Counted from the first letter of the stretch, positions 1 through 7,777 are shown. The stretch: 64,000 bases of DNA from an uncultured Anaerolineales bacterium (GCA_937952305.1 CALFZO010000024.1:1-64000), one strand, 5' to 3'. Numbers and translations: made by a program. The notes: generated from the sequence alone by a model not told the origin.

Positions 1-231
1 GAGCTCATCCTGGCGCTGGTCGCCGAAGGTTACGGCTCTCAACTGGTCTTGGCCGGCGATCTGGCCCGCCAGTCTTATTGGCCGGCCTATGGCCCCGGAC
101 GTGGTCCGGGCCTCACCTACCTCCTGTGGCGTTTCGTGCCGTGGCTTCACGAGCGGGGTGTGTCCAGGGCTCAAGTGAAGACTCTGCTGGTGGAAACGCC
201 TGCTCGGCTGCTGCAAATAGATTCAGGCTGA
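1..231 (+). CDS. Phosphotriesterase-family metal-dependent hydrolase, C-terminal fragment
   Basis: The frame is open from the first base to TGA at 229-231, so only the last 76 residues are present. The visible end (LAGDLARQSYW, then GPGLTYLLWRFVPWL, then VKTLLVETPARLL) matches the C-terminal barrel end of the phosphotriesterase/PTE-like lactonase family, where a G-x-G-L-x-Y-L segment is followed by a helix and a final L-x-x-N/T-P-A-R helix. The metal ligands lie upstream, outside the window, so the substrate cannot be read. Some family members hydrolyse sugar lactones, which would fit the isomerase and aldolase genes that follow, but this is inference. The gene runs towards the convergent AraC gene, with 66 bases between them. 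Confidence 0.7.
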   Translation, partial: ELILALVAEGYGSQLVLAGDLARQSYWPAYGPGRGPGLTYLLWRFVPWLHERGVSRAQVKTLLVETPARLLQIDSG

Positions 232-297
232 ACTGGGCTTGCGGCCGGCGGCCCGGCCGGCGCAGACGCCGTCTCCAGACGCCGTCACCAGACGCCG

Positions 298-1170
298 TCA
301 CCGCCCCAGGTGCGGCGCCGCGCCAGCGCGGTAGGCCCGCGGCGACACGCCGGCAATCTGCTTGAACGCCTTCGAGAAATGCTGAACGTCGGCGAACCCG
401 CACTCGTCCGCGATATGCTGCGCTGAATGCCGGGAACTGCGGAGGAGCTCCTGGGCGCGCTGCACACGCAGCTGGGTCAGATAGCGGTGCGGTGACGTGC
501 CAAACGTCTGTCGAAAGAGCGCTGTGAAGTGCGATGGCGAAAGCTGGGCCCGCCGCGCCATGTCGGCCACGGTCAGCGGCTCGGCCATGTGGAAGGAGAG
601 GAACGCGGTTATCCAGTTTAGCGCTTGCGGCTGGCTGATCTGCGCGTTCGCCAGGCGGCTGAAGTCCTGCAGGAGCGTCAAAACCAGGCCTGTTGCCAGG
701 TGCTGGGCGTGGAACTGGCTGAGAGCATCCCGTTGTTGCCACAGGCCGATCATTTTCAGCATGATCGTGCGAAATTGTTCAGGGTCTGAAGGCCGGAATA
801 CCACCGGGATCTTCACCGCCGGGATATCGTTCAGGCGCGGCTGCAGCAGATGACGCAGAGCGGTCAGATCAGTATGGATCGGCCGCGTCACAAAACTCTC
901 TTCACGCTGGGCGTTGTAGAAGATGTCAAAATGCGCAAACGGCGTGATCGTATTGGTCACCCCGTCGAGCGTGTGCAGCTCATCGGGCTGGATCAGACAG
1001 AAGTGGCCCGGTGGGACGTCATAGCTGGTATCCGAGAGGGTGACAACGCAACGCCCTTCTTGGACATAGATCAAGAGATAGTCCAGCAGGCGCCGTTGAT
1101 CAGTTCGCCAGGGTTTTCGGACGGCGAAATCGGCCACCCGGATGAACGGCAGAATCGGTGCGGGCAACAT
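298..1170 (-). CDS. AraC-family transcriptional regulator with cupin-like sensor domain
   Basis: A 290-residue protein. Residues about 1-150 form a cupin-like arabinose-binding-type sensor (YVQEGRCVV, then PPGHFCLIQPDELH). Residues about 185-285 carry two helix-turn-helix motifs of the AraC type, ending in the diagnostic ADECGFADVQHFSKAFKQ stretch. It probably senses a sugar or sugar acid and controls the divergent gene at 1395 together with the isomerase and aldolase downstream. A good minus-strand promoter lies at 1265-1293. Short TGATCAT repeats in the intergenic region are candidate binding sites. The start is the first ATG after that promoter. Confidence 0.88.
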   Translation of the reverse strand: MLPAPILPFIRVADFAVRKPWRTDQRRLLDYLLIYVQEGRCVVTLSDTSYDVPPGHFCLIQPDELHTLDGVTNTITPFAHFDIFYNAQREESFVTRPIHTDLTALRHLLQPRLNDIPAVKIPVVFRPSDPEQFRTIMLKMIGLWQQRDALSQFHAQHLATGLVLTLLQDFSRLANAQISQPQALNWITAFLSFHMAEPLTVADMARRAQLSPSHFTALFRQTFGTSPHRYLTQLRVQRAQELLRSSRHSAQHIADECGFADVQHFSKAFKQIAGVSPRAYRAGAAPHLGR

Positions 1171-1206
1171 GAGCGATCTCCGCTGGGTGTCCTGGGTGTT
1201 AGTGGG

Positions 1207-1242
1207 TGATCATCGTTTTTGACAAAGAGATCGCCTGATCAT
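1207..1242. repeat. Pair of TGATCAT repeats, candidate AraC-family sites
   Basis: TGATCAT occurs at 1207-1213 and again at 1236-1242, starts 29 bases apart (close to three helical turns), bracketing the -35 box of the rightward promoter. TGATCA is itself palindromic. The position between a divergent AraC gene and its likely target suggests regulator binding; this is inferred from position only. Confidence 0.35.
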
Positions 1243-1247
1243 ACAAC
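1219..1247 (+). promoter_or_regulatory. Sigma-70-type promoter for the 1395 gene
   Basis: TTGACA at 1219-1224, a 17-base spacer, then TACAAC at 1242-1247. The predicted transcript has a leader of about 140 bases before the ATG at 1395. Confidence 0.55.
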
Positions 1248-1264
1248 CGAACACAGCCGAACGT

Positions 1265-1293
1265 ATCCTATTATTTGGCGCACAGAGTGACAA
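1265..1293 (-). promoter_or_regulatory. Sigma-70-type promoter for the AraC regulator gene
   Basis: Read on the minus strand: TTGTCA at 1293-1288, a 17-base spacer, TAGGAT at 1270-1265. It lies about 90 bases upstream of the AraC start codon and overlaps the leader of the divergent gene. Confidence 0.45.
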
Positions 1294-1394
1294 ATGCCCT
1301 GCCCGCATTTACAGGCTGAATGAGGTTGACTGGCGGCTTCTGCAGGCAGGGAGAGCCCGCAGCCGAACCACGAATACTCAAGGAGGCACTTGAC

Positions 1395-2756
1395 ATGGCA
1401 ACCGTCGAAATCGACAATCTGGGGATACCGCCGTTGGCCGGCCTGTGCAGCTATGCGGAGGCCTGCCGTCCCGGTTACGAGGTGGAACAGACGGTTGATC
1501 TGCTGAAGCGCTACAACTACGTGGCGACGCGCCTCAACGCCATCTTCGCCGCCCACCTGGCCCACACCCCGGAGTGGGAGGTTAAGTGCGCCCTAAGCCT
1601 GCACCTCTGGCTGGACGCCGAACATAGCGCCGCGCTGCGCCGCCGCGTGGGCGAGATGCGCGAGCCGCCGCTGCATTTGGACCAGGTCCCCGAGGCGCGC
1701 CTGCAGGCCTGGCTGGAGGAGGTCCTCCGCGCGCGGTCGACCGTCGAATTGCTGATCGGGGTCTACCGGGTCGTCAAGCCGGCGCTGATCGAAGCGCTCA
1801 CGCGCCACCTGGCGGAGATGAACCCGCTCGCCGATCACCCGACCCGCCGTACACTGACGCTCATCCTGCGCGAGCAGCAAGAAATGGTCGCCTGGGGGGC
1901 TCAGGCGCTGGCGGCGCTAACCCGTCGGGCGGAGGCCGCCGCCGAGGCGGCCAGCTGGGAGCAGCATCTGCAGGCCTACCTGGCGGCCGCCGGCGGCATT
2001 GCCGGCCCCGCCCTTCCGGAAGGGCCGCGTCTGCCGGCCCCGCGTGCGGATGGCCGGCCCTATGAAATGGACGCCGTGCCGCAGCGTGACGGGCGCTTCC
2101 ACGACAGCTTTAATAGCTCGGCCCGGATCGACGAGTATTATGCCGACGAGGCGCGCCCGCTGGACGAGCGGGTCTACGCGTTGCTATACAAGCGGCTCCG
2201 TGAGATGGATGTGCCTGAGTGGATGGCTCCCATTATCTATAAGGCGCACGGCAAACCCTGGGACTACTATGCTGACCTGAGCCGCCAGCTGTGGGATGAG
2301 GCGCGCCACGCCATGCTGGGTGAAGTGGGCCTGTATCGGGACGGGATGCCCTTCTACGCGTATCCGCTGGACCTGAAGTCGTCACAGTCGCTTAACACAC
2401 AGATGAGCCCGCTCGAGGCCCACCTGGTGCTCTGGCATATTGAGCAGGGGCTGATGCCGCACACCGGGAAGCGGCGGGAGTTCAACATCGCCCAGGAGGC
2501 GAACGACCCGTTGGCGACGGTGTTCCAGGATTTTGACTGGGCGGACGAGGTGCTCCATGCTCAGATCGGTCGCCGCTGGCTTGCGAGCGAGTTCGGGAGC
2601 CCGGAGGAGATGCGCGCTGCGGCCGAGACCGCCCGGGCCAATTGGACCCAGACCTGGGAGACGCTGAGGCCGCTCTCAGCTCAACAGGAGTGGTGGCCAG
2701 CCTTCCTGGCGGACATTCGTCACCGCCGAGAGCTCCGGCGCCAGACGCCGGCGTAG
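1395..2756 (+). CDS. Uncharacterised protein with two ferritin-like modules
   Basis: A 453-residue protein that I cannot assign to a named family. The start is ATG 1395, placed 9 bases after a strong AGGAGG at 1381-1386; the frame is open further upstream but without a ribosome site. The N-terminal half (about 30-180) and C-terminal half (about 260-430) both look like four-helix ferritin-like bundles. Carboxylate/histidine pairs appear in helix settings: D74/E76-H77, then D301-E302-x-x-H305 and D384-E385-x-x-H388, the spacing seen in di-iron or di-manganese sites. No signal peptide is seen, so it is probably cytoplasmic. It heads a run with the isomerase at 2856 and the aldolase at 3737, so an oxygenase-like or metal-storage role linked to sugar-acid breakdown is possible but unproven. 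Confidence 0.6.
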   Translation: MATVEIDNLGIPPLAGLCSYAEACRPGYEVEQTVDLLKRYNYVATRLNAIFAAHLAHTPEWEVKCALSLHLWLDAEHSAALRRRVGEMREPPLHLDQVPEARLQAWLEEVLRARSTVELLIGVYRVVKPALIEALTRHLAEMNPLADHPTRRTLTLILREQQEMVAWGAQALAALTRRAEAAAEAASWEQHLQAYLAAAGGIAGPALPEGPRLPAPRADGRPYEMDAVPQRDGRFHDSFNSSARIDEYYADEARPLDERVYALLYKRLREMDVPEWMAPIIYKAHGKPWDYYADLSRQLWDEARHAMLGEVGLYRDGMPFYAYPLDLKSSQSLNTQMSPLEAHLVLWHIEQGLMPHTGKRREFNIAQEANDPLATVFQDFDWADEVLHAQIGRRWLASEFGSPEEMRAAAETARANWTQTWETLRPLSAQQEWWPAFLADIRHRRELRRQTPA

Positions 2757-2855
2757 GCGCGCACCAGCCGGCACGCCCATTTCGGGTGTCCAACCTTCTT
2801 TTCCCCATTAAGCTGGCGTGGGTCAGCGGCGTCACAGGCCGAAGAGGAGCTCAAC

Positions 2856-3701
2856 TTGCTGATTGGTGCGAACAGTTATCGATGGCTGCAGCATTACCGG
2901 GCCAGCGGCGAGCAACTGCTGGATCATCTTGACGAGGCGCTCGGCGCGGCGGCCGCGGCCGGGCTGCAGGCTTGGGAGCAGGCTGGCCTGCCCAGCGACG
3001 CAACGGCAACCTGGCTCGGGCGGCTGCTGGAATCGCACGGACTTCAGATGCCGTCCATCTATGTCGGCTGCCGGCTGCACGACGGCGCCTGGCAGGCTAG
3101 CAGCGATGAGGCTCTCCGCCAGGCGGCGCGCGGCATTGCCCTTGGAGCGCGCCTGATCTGCGTCAACCCGGACCCCGTCGCCTGGGGAATGCCGACCGAC
3201 AAAACTGATGAGCAACTTGAACGACAGGCGGAGCGACTGGCTCGATTAGGCGAGCGTGTGCGCGCCGAGGGGGCCCGGCTCATCTATCACTTCCATGAGC
3301 CTGAGTTACGCCAGGGGGCCCGGGAGGCGCACCATATGTTGCTCAGCGTGCCGGCTGAACTGCTGGGGCTCTGCCTGGACGTGCATTGGGCGTACCGCGG
3401 CTGTGGCAATAGCAACGTGGCCGTGCGCGCTTGGCTGAAGCTTTACGGCGACCGTCTTGCCACGCTCCATCTGCGCCAATCGCATAATGGGGTGTGGGCG
3501 GAGACGTTGGGCGAAGGCGATGTGGACTATCGCCCGGTCGTGGCCGCTCTGCAGGCGCACGGTTTCGCGGGGGCGCTCCATATTGAGTTAGGGTCTGAGC
3601 CGGGGACCCCCATGACTATGTCGCTGGCGGAGGCCCACCGGCAGAGTGCCGTCTGGGTTCGGGAAACCTTTGGTTTGCCCCGCGAGCGGGCTCGGGCTTG
3701 A
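2856..3701 (+). CDS. Sugar phosphate isomerase/epimerase family (xylose isomerase-like TIM barrel)
   Basis: 281 residues, with the start at TTG 2856, 7 bases after GAGGAG at 2843-2848. The sequence follows the AP-endonuclease-2/xylose-isomerase-like barrel. Metal and acid-base positions appear as YHFHEPEL (about 145-152), LCLDVHWAYRGC (about 171-182), ATLHLRQSH (about 203-211) and a final LHIELG strand with Glu. Members isomerise or epimerise free or phosphorylated sugars, or hydroxypyruvate-like acids. The gene lies 99 bases after the ferritin-like gene and 35 bases before the aldolase start, so co-transcription is likely. The exact substrate cannot be told. Confidence 0.78.
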   Translation: MLIGANSYRWLQHYRASGEQLLDHLDEALGAAAAAGLQAWEQAGLPSDATATWLGRLLESHGLQMPSIYVGCRLHDGAWQASSDEALRQAARGIALGARLICVNPDPVAWGMPTDKTDEQLERQAERLARLGERVRAEGARLIYHFHEPELRQGAREAHHMLLSVPAELLGLCLDVHWAYRGCGNSNVAVRAWLKLYGDRLATLHLRQSHNGVWAETLGEGDVDYRPVVAALQAHGFAGALHIELGSEPGTPMTMSLAEAHRQSAVWVRETFGLPRERARA

Positions 3702-3736
3702 GCCCGCCTCCGGCGCACCCATCAGGAGGCCGCCCT

Positions 3737-4453
3737 GTGGCTCGTTTTGACCGGTTGACTGTCCTAAACACGGTCATCAACACCGGCTTGATGCCGATTT
3801 TTTACCACTCGGAGGCAGATGTCGCGGGCAGAGTAATTACGGCCTTGGCGGCCGGCGGGGCGCGTGTCGTCGAGTTCACCCACCGGGGTGATCTGGCGCA
3901 CGAGGTCTTCGGCCAGTTGGTAAAGGCGACCCGGTCTTCTGATCCCGCCGTGATTTTGGGAGTGGGCACGATCCTGGATGCACCTACGGCGGCCCTGTAT
4001 TTGGCGCTGGGCGCCAACTTCGTCGTCGGGCCAACGCTTTCGCCAGAAGTGGCGCAACTGTGCAATCGGCGCAAGGTGGCCTATTTTCCTGGTTGTGGCA
4101 GCATCACCGAGATCTCGCAGGCCGAGGCCCTCGGTGTCGAGATCGTCAAGGTGTTCCCCGCCATGCCGATCGGTGGCCCCGAGTTCATCCGGGCCGTGCT
4201 GGGGCCTTGCCCTTGGACGCGCACGTTGGTTTCCGGCGGCATCGAGGCCACACGCGAGAGTGTGCACAGTTGGTTGCAGGCCGGCGCGAGTGTGCTTGGT
4301 TTTGGTTCGGATTTGATTCGCCAGGCCTGGGTTCAAACCGGCCAATACGAGGCTATCTCACTCCGCACTGCTGATATCCTGAGTTGGATAGGAGAGGCCC
4401 GGGCGGCTGAGGGCCGGTCGAGTTTGGCGGGCTCTGGACCCCGGCCGGGGTGA
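3737..4453 (+). CDS. KDPG/KHG-type 2-keto-3-deoxy-acid aldolase
   Basis: 238 residues. GTG 3737 is chosen because AGGAGG at 3724-3729 sits 7 bases upstream and the protein then begins at the normal family position; a TTG at 3698 would only add an unconserved tail. The family splits a 2-keto-3-deoxy(-6-phospho) sugar acid into pyruvate and an aldehyde. The catalytic Glu lies in VVEFTHRGD (about 44-46). The Schiff-base Lys is K138 in EIVKVFPA, and SGGI near 165 is the phosphate-binding turn. Length is slightly above the usual 205-220. It completes a putative sugar-acid route with the upstream isomerase and, perhaps, the lactonase-like fragment at the window start. Confidence 0.85.
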   Translation: MARFDRLTVLNTVINTGLMPIFYHSEADVAGRVITALAAGGARVVEFTHRGDLAHEVFGQLVKATRSSDPAVILGVGTILDAPTAALYLALGANFVVGPTLSPEVAQLCNRRKVAYFPGCGSITEISQAEALGVEIVKVFPAMPIGGPEFIRAVLGPCPWTRTLVSGGIEATRESVHSWLQAGASVLGFGSDLIRQAWVQTGQYEAISLRTADILSWIGEARAAEGRSSLAGSGPRPG

Positions 4454-4502
4454 CGTCAGCGCAAGCGGAATCGCCCTAACCCACGCCTCAGCGCGGCGGC
4501 CA
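4449..4502 (+). repeat. Intergenic direct repeat, copy 1
   Basis: GGTGACGTCAGCGC, then about 12 diverged bases, then CCCTAA and CGCCTCAGCGCGGCGGCCA. The same order recurs at 4627-4685. It begins right after the aldolase stop codon and encodes nothing visible. Confidence 0.6.
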
Positions 4503-4584
4503 ACTGCGCGCCTATCCGCGCCAGCGCCAGGCTGGGGCCCCAGAGCGGTTCCCGATCTGACTTGCACTCGGTCATTCCGGCGCA

Positions 4585-4621
4585 CCCTGGCCCCCGCAGC
4601 GAAGCGAAGTGGGGGACCGGG
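4585..4621 (+). repeat. REP-like imperfect hairpin
   Basis: CCCCC at 4591-4595 pairs with GGGGG at 4611-4615 around a GCAGCGAAGCGAAGT loop, and outer GC pairs at 4585-4587/4619-4621 extend it. It lies between the two copies of the direct repeat. No T-run follows, so it is not a standard terminator; it resembles dispersed intergenic palindromes. Confidence 0.45.
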
Positions 4622-4626
4622 GTCGA

Positions 4627-4685
4627 GGTGACGTCAGCGCCAGCCCCAGGCTTGCGCCCTAAGCCGCGCCTCAGCGCGGCGGCCA
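4627..4685 (+). repeat. Intergenic direct repeat, copy 2
   Basis: Second copy of the element at 4449-4502. It shares GGTGACGTCAGCGC, the CCCTAA core and CGCCTCAGCGCGGCGGCCA, and differs mainly in the middle, with a few bases inserted. It ends about 35 bases before the rpsO -10 box. Confidence 0.6.
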
Positions 4686-4721
4686 GGACCAGCGGACTGT
4701 CTGGACGACTCAGTGGGCGCT

Positions 4722-4730
4722 TGTTATAAT
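4722..4730 (+). promoter_or_regulatory. Extended -10 promoter of rpsO
   Basis: TG at 4722-4723, one base, then a perfect TATAAT at 4725-4730. No convincing -35 box is present, as expected for an extended -10 promoter. The leader before the rpsO ATG is about 85 bases. Confidence 0.6.
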
Positions 4731-4822
4731 GCCAGCCGTATTCCTTGACTAGACCCGCGGCCGGGTTGGCGCCGCCGGCGCAACTCACCGCTGGGTGACC
4801 TGCCAAAAGGAGGGCAGAGGTC

Positions 4823-5095
4823 ATGTCGCTCGATAAGGACCTGAAGCAGAAGATCATTGTTGACTACCATCGCCATGAGGGCGATACCGGTTCGCCGGAA
4901 GTCCAGGTTGCGCTTCTGACCAAGCGCATCACCCAGCTCACTGAGCACCTTAAGATTCACCGCGGCGACGAAGCCTCGCGCCGGGGCCTGCTTAAGATGG
5001 TCGGTGCGCGCCGACGCCACCTGATCTACCTGAGCAAGCAGAACCCGCGCGCGTACGAAGAGTTGCTGAGTCGGCTGGGCCTGCGCCGCCGCTAA
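4823..5095 (+). CDS. rpsO: 30S ribosomal protein S15
   Basis: 90 residues, the standard length. S15 binds the central domain of 16S rRNA and helps assemble the platform of the small subunit. The diagnostic stretches are GDTGSPEVQVALLT, the HRGDEASRRGL helix turn and the basic ARRRHLIYL motif. The start ATG follows AAAGGAGGG at about 4806-4814. It has its own extended -10 promoter and a strong terminator at 5106-5148, yet keeps the widely conserved rpsO-pnp order. Confidence 0.97.
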   Translation: MSLDKDLKQKIIVDYHRHEGDTGSPEVQVALLTKRITQLTEHLKIHRGDEASRRGLLKMVGARRRHLIYLSKQNPRAYEELLSRLGLRRR

Positions 5096-5105
5096 GGTCA
5101 ACCGG

Positions 5106-5148
5106 GACGAGTAGATGGAAAGTGCTCATCTACTCGTCTTCTTTTTCC
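5106..5148 (+). terminator. Rho-independent terminator after rpsO
   Basis: A perfect 12-bp stem, 5106-5117 with 5127-5138 (GACGAGTAGATG and its complement), a 9-base loop, then TTCTTTTTCC. It begins 10 bases after the rpsO stop codon. Confidence 0.85.
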
Positions 5149-5242
5149 TGCCTCGTCCGTCCGTCCCGCTCTGGTTGTGACCCCGGTCCAGCGCCGCACA
5201 ATCTTGAACCGGCCGGCCCAGGTTGCCGCTCCGCAGGGCCGA

Positions 5243-5271
5243 TTGCCCTGCGCGGCGACCAAAACTATAAT
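5243..5271 (+). promoter_or_regulatory. Sigma-70-type promoter of pnp with overlapping hairpin
   Basis: TTGCCC at 5243-5248, a 17-base spacer, and a perfect TATAAT at 5266-5271. The -35 box sits inside an 8-bp inverted repeat (5232-5239 with 5245-5252, CGCAGGGC). The transcript leader would be about 165 bases, a stretch with no other gene. Confidence 0.6.
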
Positions 5272-5445
5272 TCATTGATATCGCTCGGCGAGCGCGGTCG
5301 GGAATTGGATACTGGCACCTTTCAACGGTCCCGGCCCCGCCGGCAGCGTTGATGCCAATCTCCAGTCCCTGACCTTGCGCCGGGCCCCAGTGGGCGCGCC
5401 GCCGTCTCCCGGCCGGCGCGGCCCGGTGTTGAGGAGTTCCACACC

Positions 5446-7728
5446 ATGCCAGACGTAAAACAGTTCAGTCTTGAGTTTGCCGGCCAGACCGTGACGCTGG
5501 AGACCGGCAAGTTGGCCGGCCTGGCCGGCGGCGCCGTCACCCTGCGCGTCGGGGACACGATGCTGCTGGCCGCCGCCACGATGTCCGGGCAGCCGCGCGA
5601 GGGCATCGATTTCTTCCCGCTCAGCGTGGAGTACGAAGAGAAGCTCTACGCGGCCGGCCGCATCCCGGGTTCGTTCTTCCGCCGCGAAGGCCGGCCGGGC
5701 GAAGGCGCCATCCTGACCGCGCGCCTGATCGACCGGCCGCTGCGCCCGCTCTTCCCGGACGACCTCCGCAATGACGTCCAGATCATCGTCACGCCCTTGT
5801 CGGTGGACCAGGTCCACCAGCCGGACGTGCTCGCCATCGTGGCCGCCTCGGCCGCGCTGACGATCTCCGACGTCCCCTTCGGCGTCGCGCCCTACGACGG
5901 CCCGGTCGGCGCGGTGCGCGTCGGCCTGATCGACGGCCAGTTCGTCATCAACCCGTCCTTTGAAGACATGGACCGCTCCGACCTGGACCTGCGCCTGGCC
6001 GGCACGCGCAACGCCATCGTCATGGTGGAATGCGGCGCCAACGAAGTGCCCGAGGACACCATGGTCCAGGCGCTGGAGTTCGGCCACAAGGCCATCCAGC
6101 CGCTCATCGAGCTCCAGGAGCAGATGCAGCGCGAGGTCGGCAAGGCCAAGAAGACCGACTACCCCAAGTTCCAGCACCCGGCCGAGGTGGTGGCCAAGGT
6201 GCGCCAGCTCGTCGGCGACCGGATGAAGGCCGTGGCCGCGCCCGCCGACAAGCAGACCCGCGCCGCCGCGCGCGACGTCATCCAGAACGACGTGATCACG
6301 GCCTTCGCGACGCCGGCCGAGGGCGCCGCCCCGGTCAAGACGTCCACGCTCTTCGCCATCCTGCATGACCTCGAGCAGGAGGCCGTGCGCGATTCGATCC
6401 TCAACCAGGGCATCCGCCCGGACGGCCGCACGATCAAGCAGATCCGGCCGCTCTCCGGCGAGGTGGGCCTGAGCCCGCGCGCCCACGGCTCCGGCCTGTT
6501 CACGCGCGGCGAGACCCAGGCGCTCAGCCTGGCCACGCTCGGCACGCCCGGCGACGCCCAGGAACTGGACACGCTCTCGCCCGACGACGAGAAGCGCTAC
6601 ATGCACCACTACAACTTCCCGCCCTTCAGCACCGGCGAGGTGCGGCCGCTGCGCGGCCAGAGCCGGCGCGAGGTGGGCCACGGCGCCCTGGCCGAGCGCG
6701 CGCTGATCCCGGTGCTGCCGGACGCCAAGGAGTTCCCGTACACCATCCGCGTCGTCTCGGAGGTGCTCTCGTCCAACGGCTCCACGTCGATGGCCTCGAC
6801 GTGCGGCTCGACGCTGGCGCTGATGGACGCGGGCGTGCCGATCAAGGCGCCCGTGGCCGGCATCGCCATGGGCCTGGTGACCGACATCTACAGTAACACC
6901 GGCCAGTACGCCGTGCTGACCGACATCCAGGGCATCGAGGACCACCTGGGCGACATGGACTTCAAGGTCGCCGGCACGGCCCTGGGCATCACGGCCCTGC
7001 AGATGGACATCAAGATCAAGGGTCTCACGGCCCAGCTGCTGGCCGAGGCCCTGGCGCAGGCGCGCGAGGCGCGCGGCGAGATCCTGGAGTTCATGGCCGG
7101 CCTTATCCCGGCGCCGCGCCCGGACCTCTCGCCCTACGCGCCGCGCATCATCACCGTCCATGTGGACCCGGATAAGATCGGCGCCATCATCGGCCCCGGC
7201 GGCAAGAACATCCGCAAGCTGCAGGACGAGACCAACACCAAGATCGACATCGACGACGACGGCACGGTCTACATCTCCAGCACCGACGGCGACGGCGCGC
7301 GCCGCGCCCGCGAGACGATCGAGAGCATGACCGAGACCGTCAAGCTCGGCGCCATCTACACCGGGCGCGTTGTGCGCGTCGAGTCCTTCGGCGCCTTTGT
7401 GGAGCTGCTGCCCGGCACCGACGGCATGGTCCACATCTCGCAGCTCGCCTCCGAGCGCATCGAGAGGGTGGAAGACGTGGCCCAGCTGGGCGACGAGCTG
7501 ACGGTGATGGTGACCGGCATCGACGCCAACGGCAAAGTCCGGCTGAGCCGGCAGGCGGTGCTGGAGGGCTGGACGCTCGAGGAAGCCCAGTCGCGTGACC
7601 GCAAGGGCGGCGGCGGGGGCGGTGACCGCGGCGGGCGCGGCGGTGACCGCGGCGGACGCGGCGGCGATCGCGGCGGCCGCGGCGGCGACCGGGGCGGGCG
7701 CGGCGGCGATCGCGGCGGCCGGCGCTAA
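5446..7728 (+). CDS. pnp: Polyribonucleotide nucleotidyltransferase with RGG-type tail
   Basis: 760 residues. PNPase degrades RNA 3'-to-5' with phosphate and can add tails. Two RNase PH-like cores with a helical linker occupy about 1-560: the first has SFFRREGRPGE, the second RAHGSGLFTRGETQ and the SNGSTSMASTCG phosphate/active-site loop. A KH domain lies at about 567-625 (GAIIGPGGKNIRKL) and an S1 domain at about 633-705 (VESFGAFVEL to GMVHIS). After the S1 domain, residues 717-760 are a low-complexity tail of GGDRGGR repeats, an addition to the core enzyme that probably binds RNA. The start follows GAGGAG at 5431-5436. Terminator at 7741-7773. Confidence 0.96.
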   Translation: MPDVKQFSLEFAGQTVTLETGKLAGLAGGAVTLRVGDTMLLAAATMSGQPREGIDFFPLSVEYEEKLYAAGRIPGSFFRREGRPGEGAILTARLIDRPLRPLFPDDLRNDVQIIVTPLSVDQVHQPDVLAIVAASAALTISDVPFGVAPYDGPVGAVRVGLIDGQFVINPSFEDMDRSDLDLRLAGTRNAIVMVECGANEVPEDTMVQALEFGHKAIQPLIELQEQMQREVGKAKKTDYPKFQHPAEVVAKVRQLVGDRMKAVAAPADKQTRAAARDVIQNDVITAFATPAEGAAPVKTSTLFAILHDLEQEAVRDSILNQGIRPDGRTIKQIRPLSGEVGLSPRAHGSGLFTRGETQALSLATLGTPGDAQELDTLSPDDEKRYMHHYNFPPFSTGEVRPLRGQSRREVGHGALAERALIPVLPDAKEFPYTIRVVSEVLSSNGSTSMASTCGSTLALMDAGVPIKAPVAGIAMGLVTDIYSNTGQYAVLTDIQGIEDHLGDMDFKVAGTALGITALQMDIKIKGLTAQLLAEALAQAREARGEILEFMAGLIPAPRPDLSPYAPRIITVHVDPDKIGAIIGPGGKNIRKLQDETNTKIDIDDDGTVYISSTDGDGARRARETIESMTETVKLGAIYTGRVVRVESFGAFVELLPGTDGMVHISQLASERIERVEDVAQLGDELTVMVTGIDANGKVRLSRQAVLEGWTLEEAQSRDRKGGGGGGDRGGRGGDRGGRGGDRGGRGGDRGGRGGDRGGRR

Positions 7729-7740
7729 ACAAGCCAAGCG

Positions 7741-7773
7741 TAAGGGCGGGTCTGAGACCCGCCCTTACTTTTT
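7741..7773 (+). terminator. Rho-independent terminator after pnp
   Basis: A 13-bp perfect inverted repeat, 7741-7753 with 7755-7767 (TAAGGGCGGGTCT and its complement), followed by a T-run at 7769-7773. It sits 12 bases after the pnp stop and just before the end of the convergent gene at 7778. Confidence 0.85.
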
Positions 7774-7777
7774 CCAC

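Noticed and set aside
7604..7725. Short GC-rich repeats at the end of pnp considered as a CRISPR-like array
   Set aside because: They are in-frame codons for GGDRGGR repeats with no spacers.
5272..7737. Long antisense open frame across pnp (821 codons)
   Set aside because: It mirrors pnp codon by codon, has a low-complexity His/Arg/Ala/Val/Gly composition and no known domain. High GC at third positions keeps the antisense frame open.
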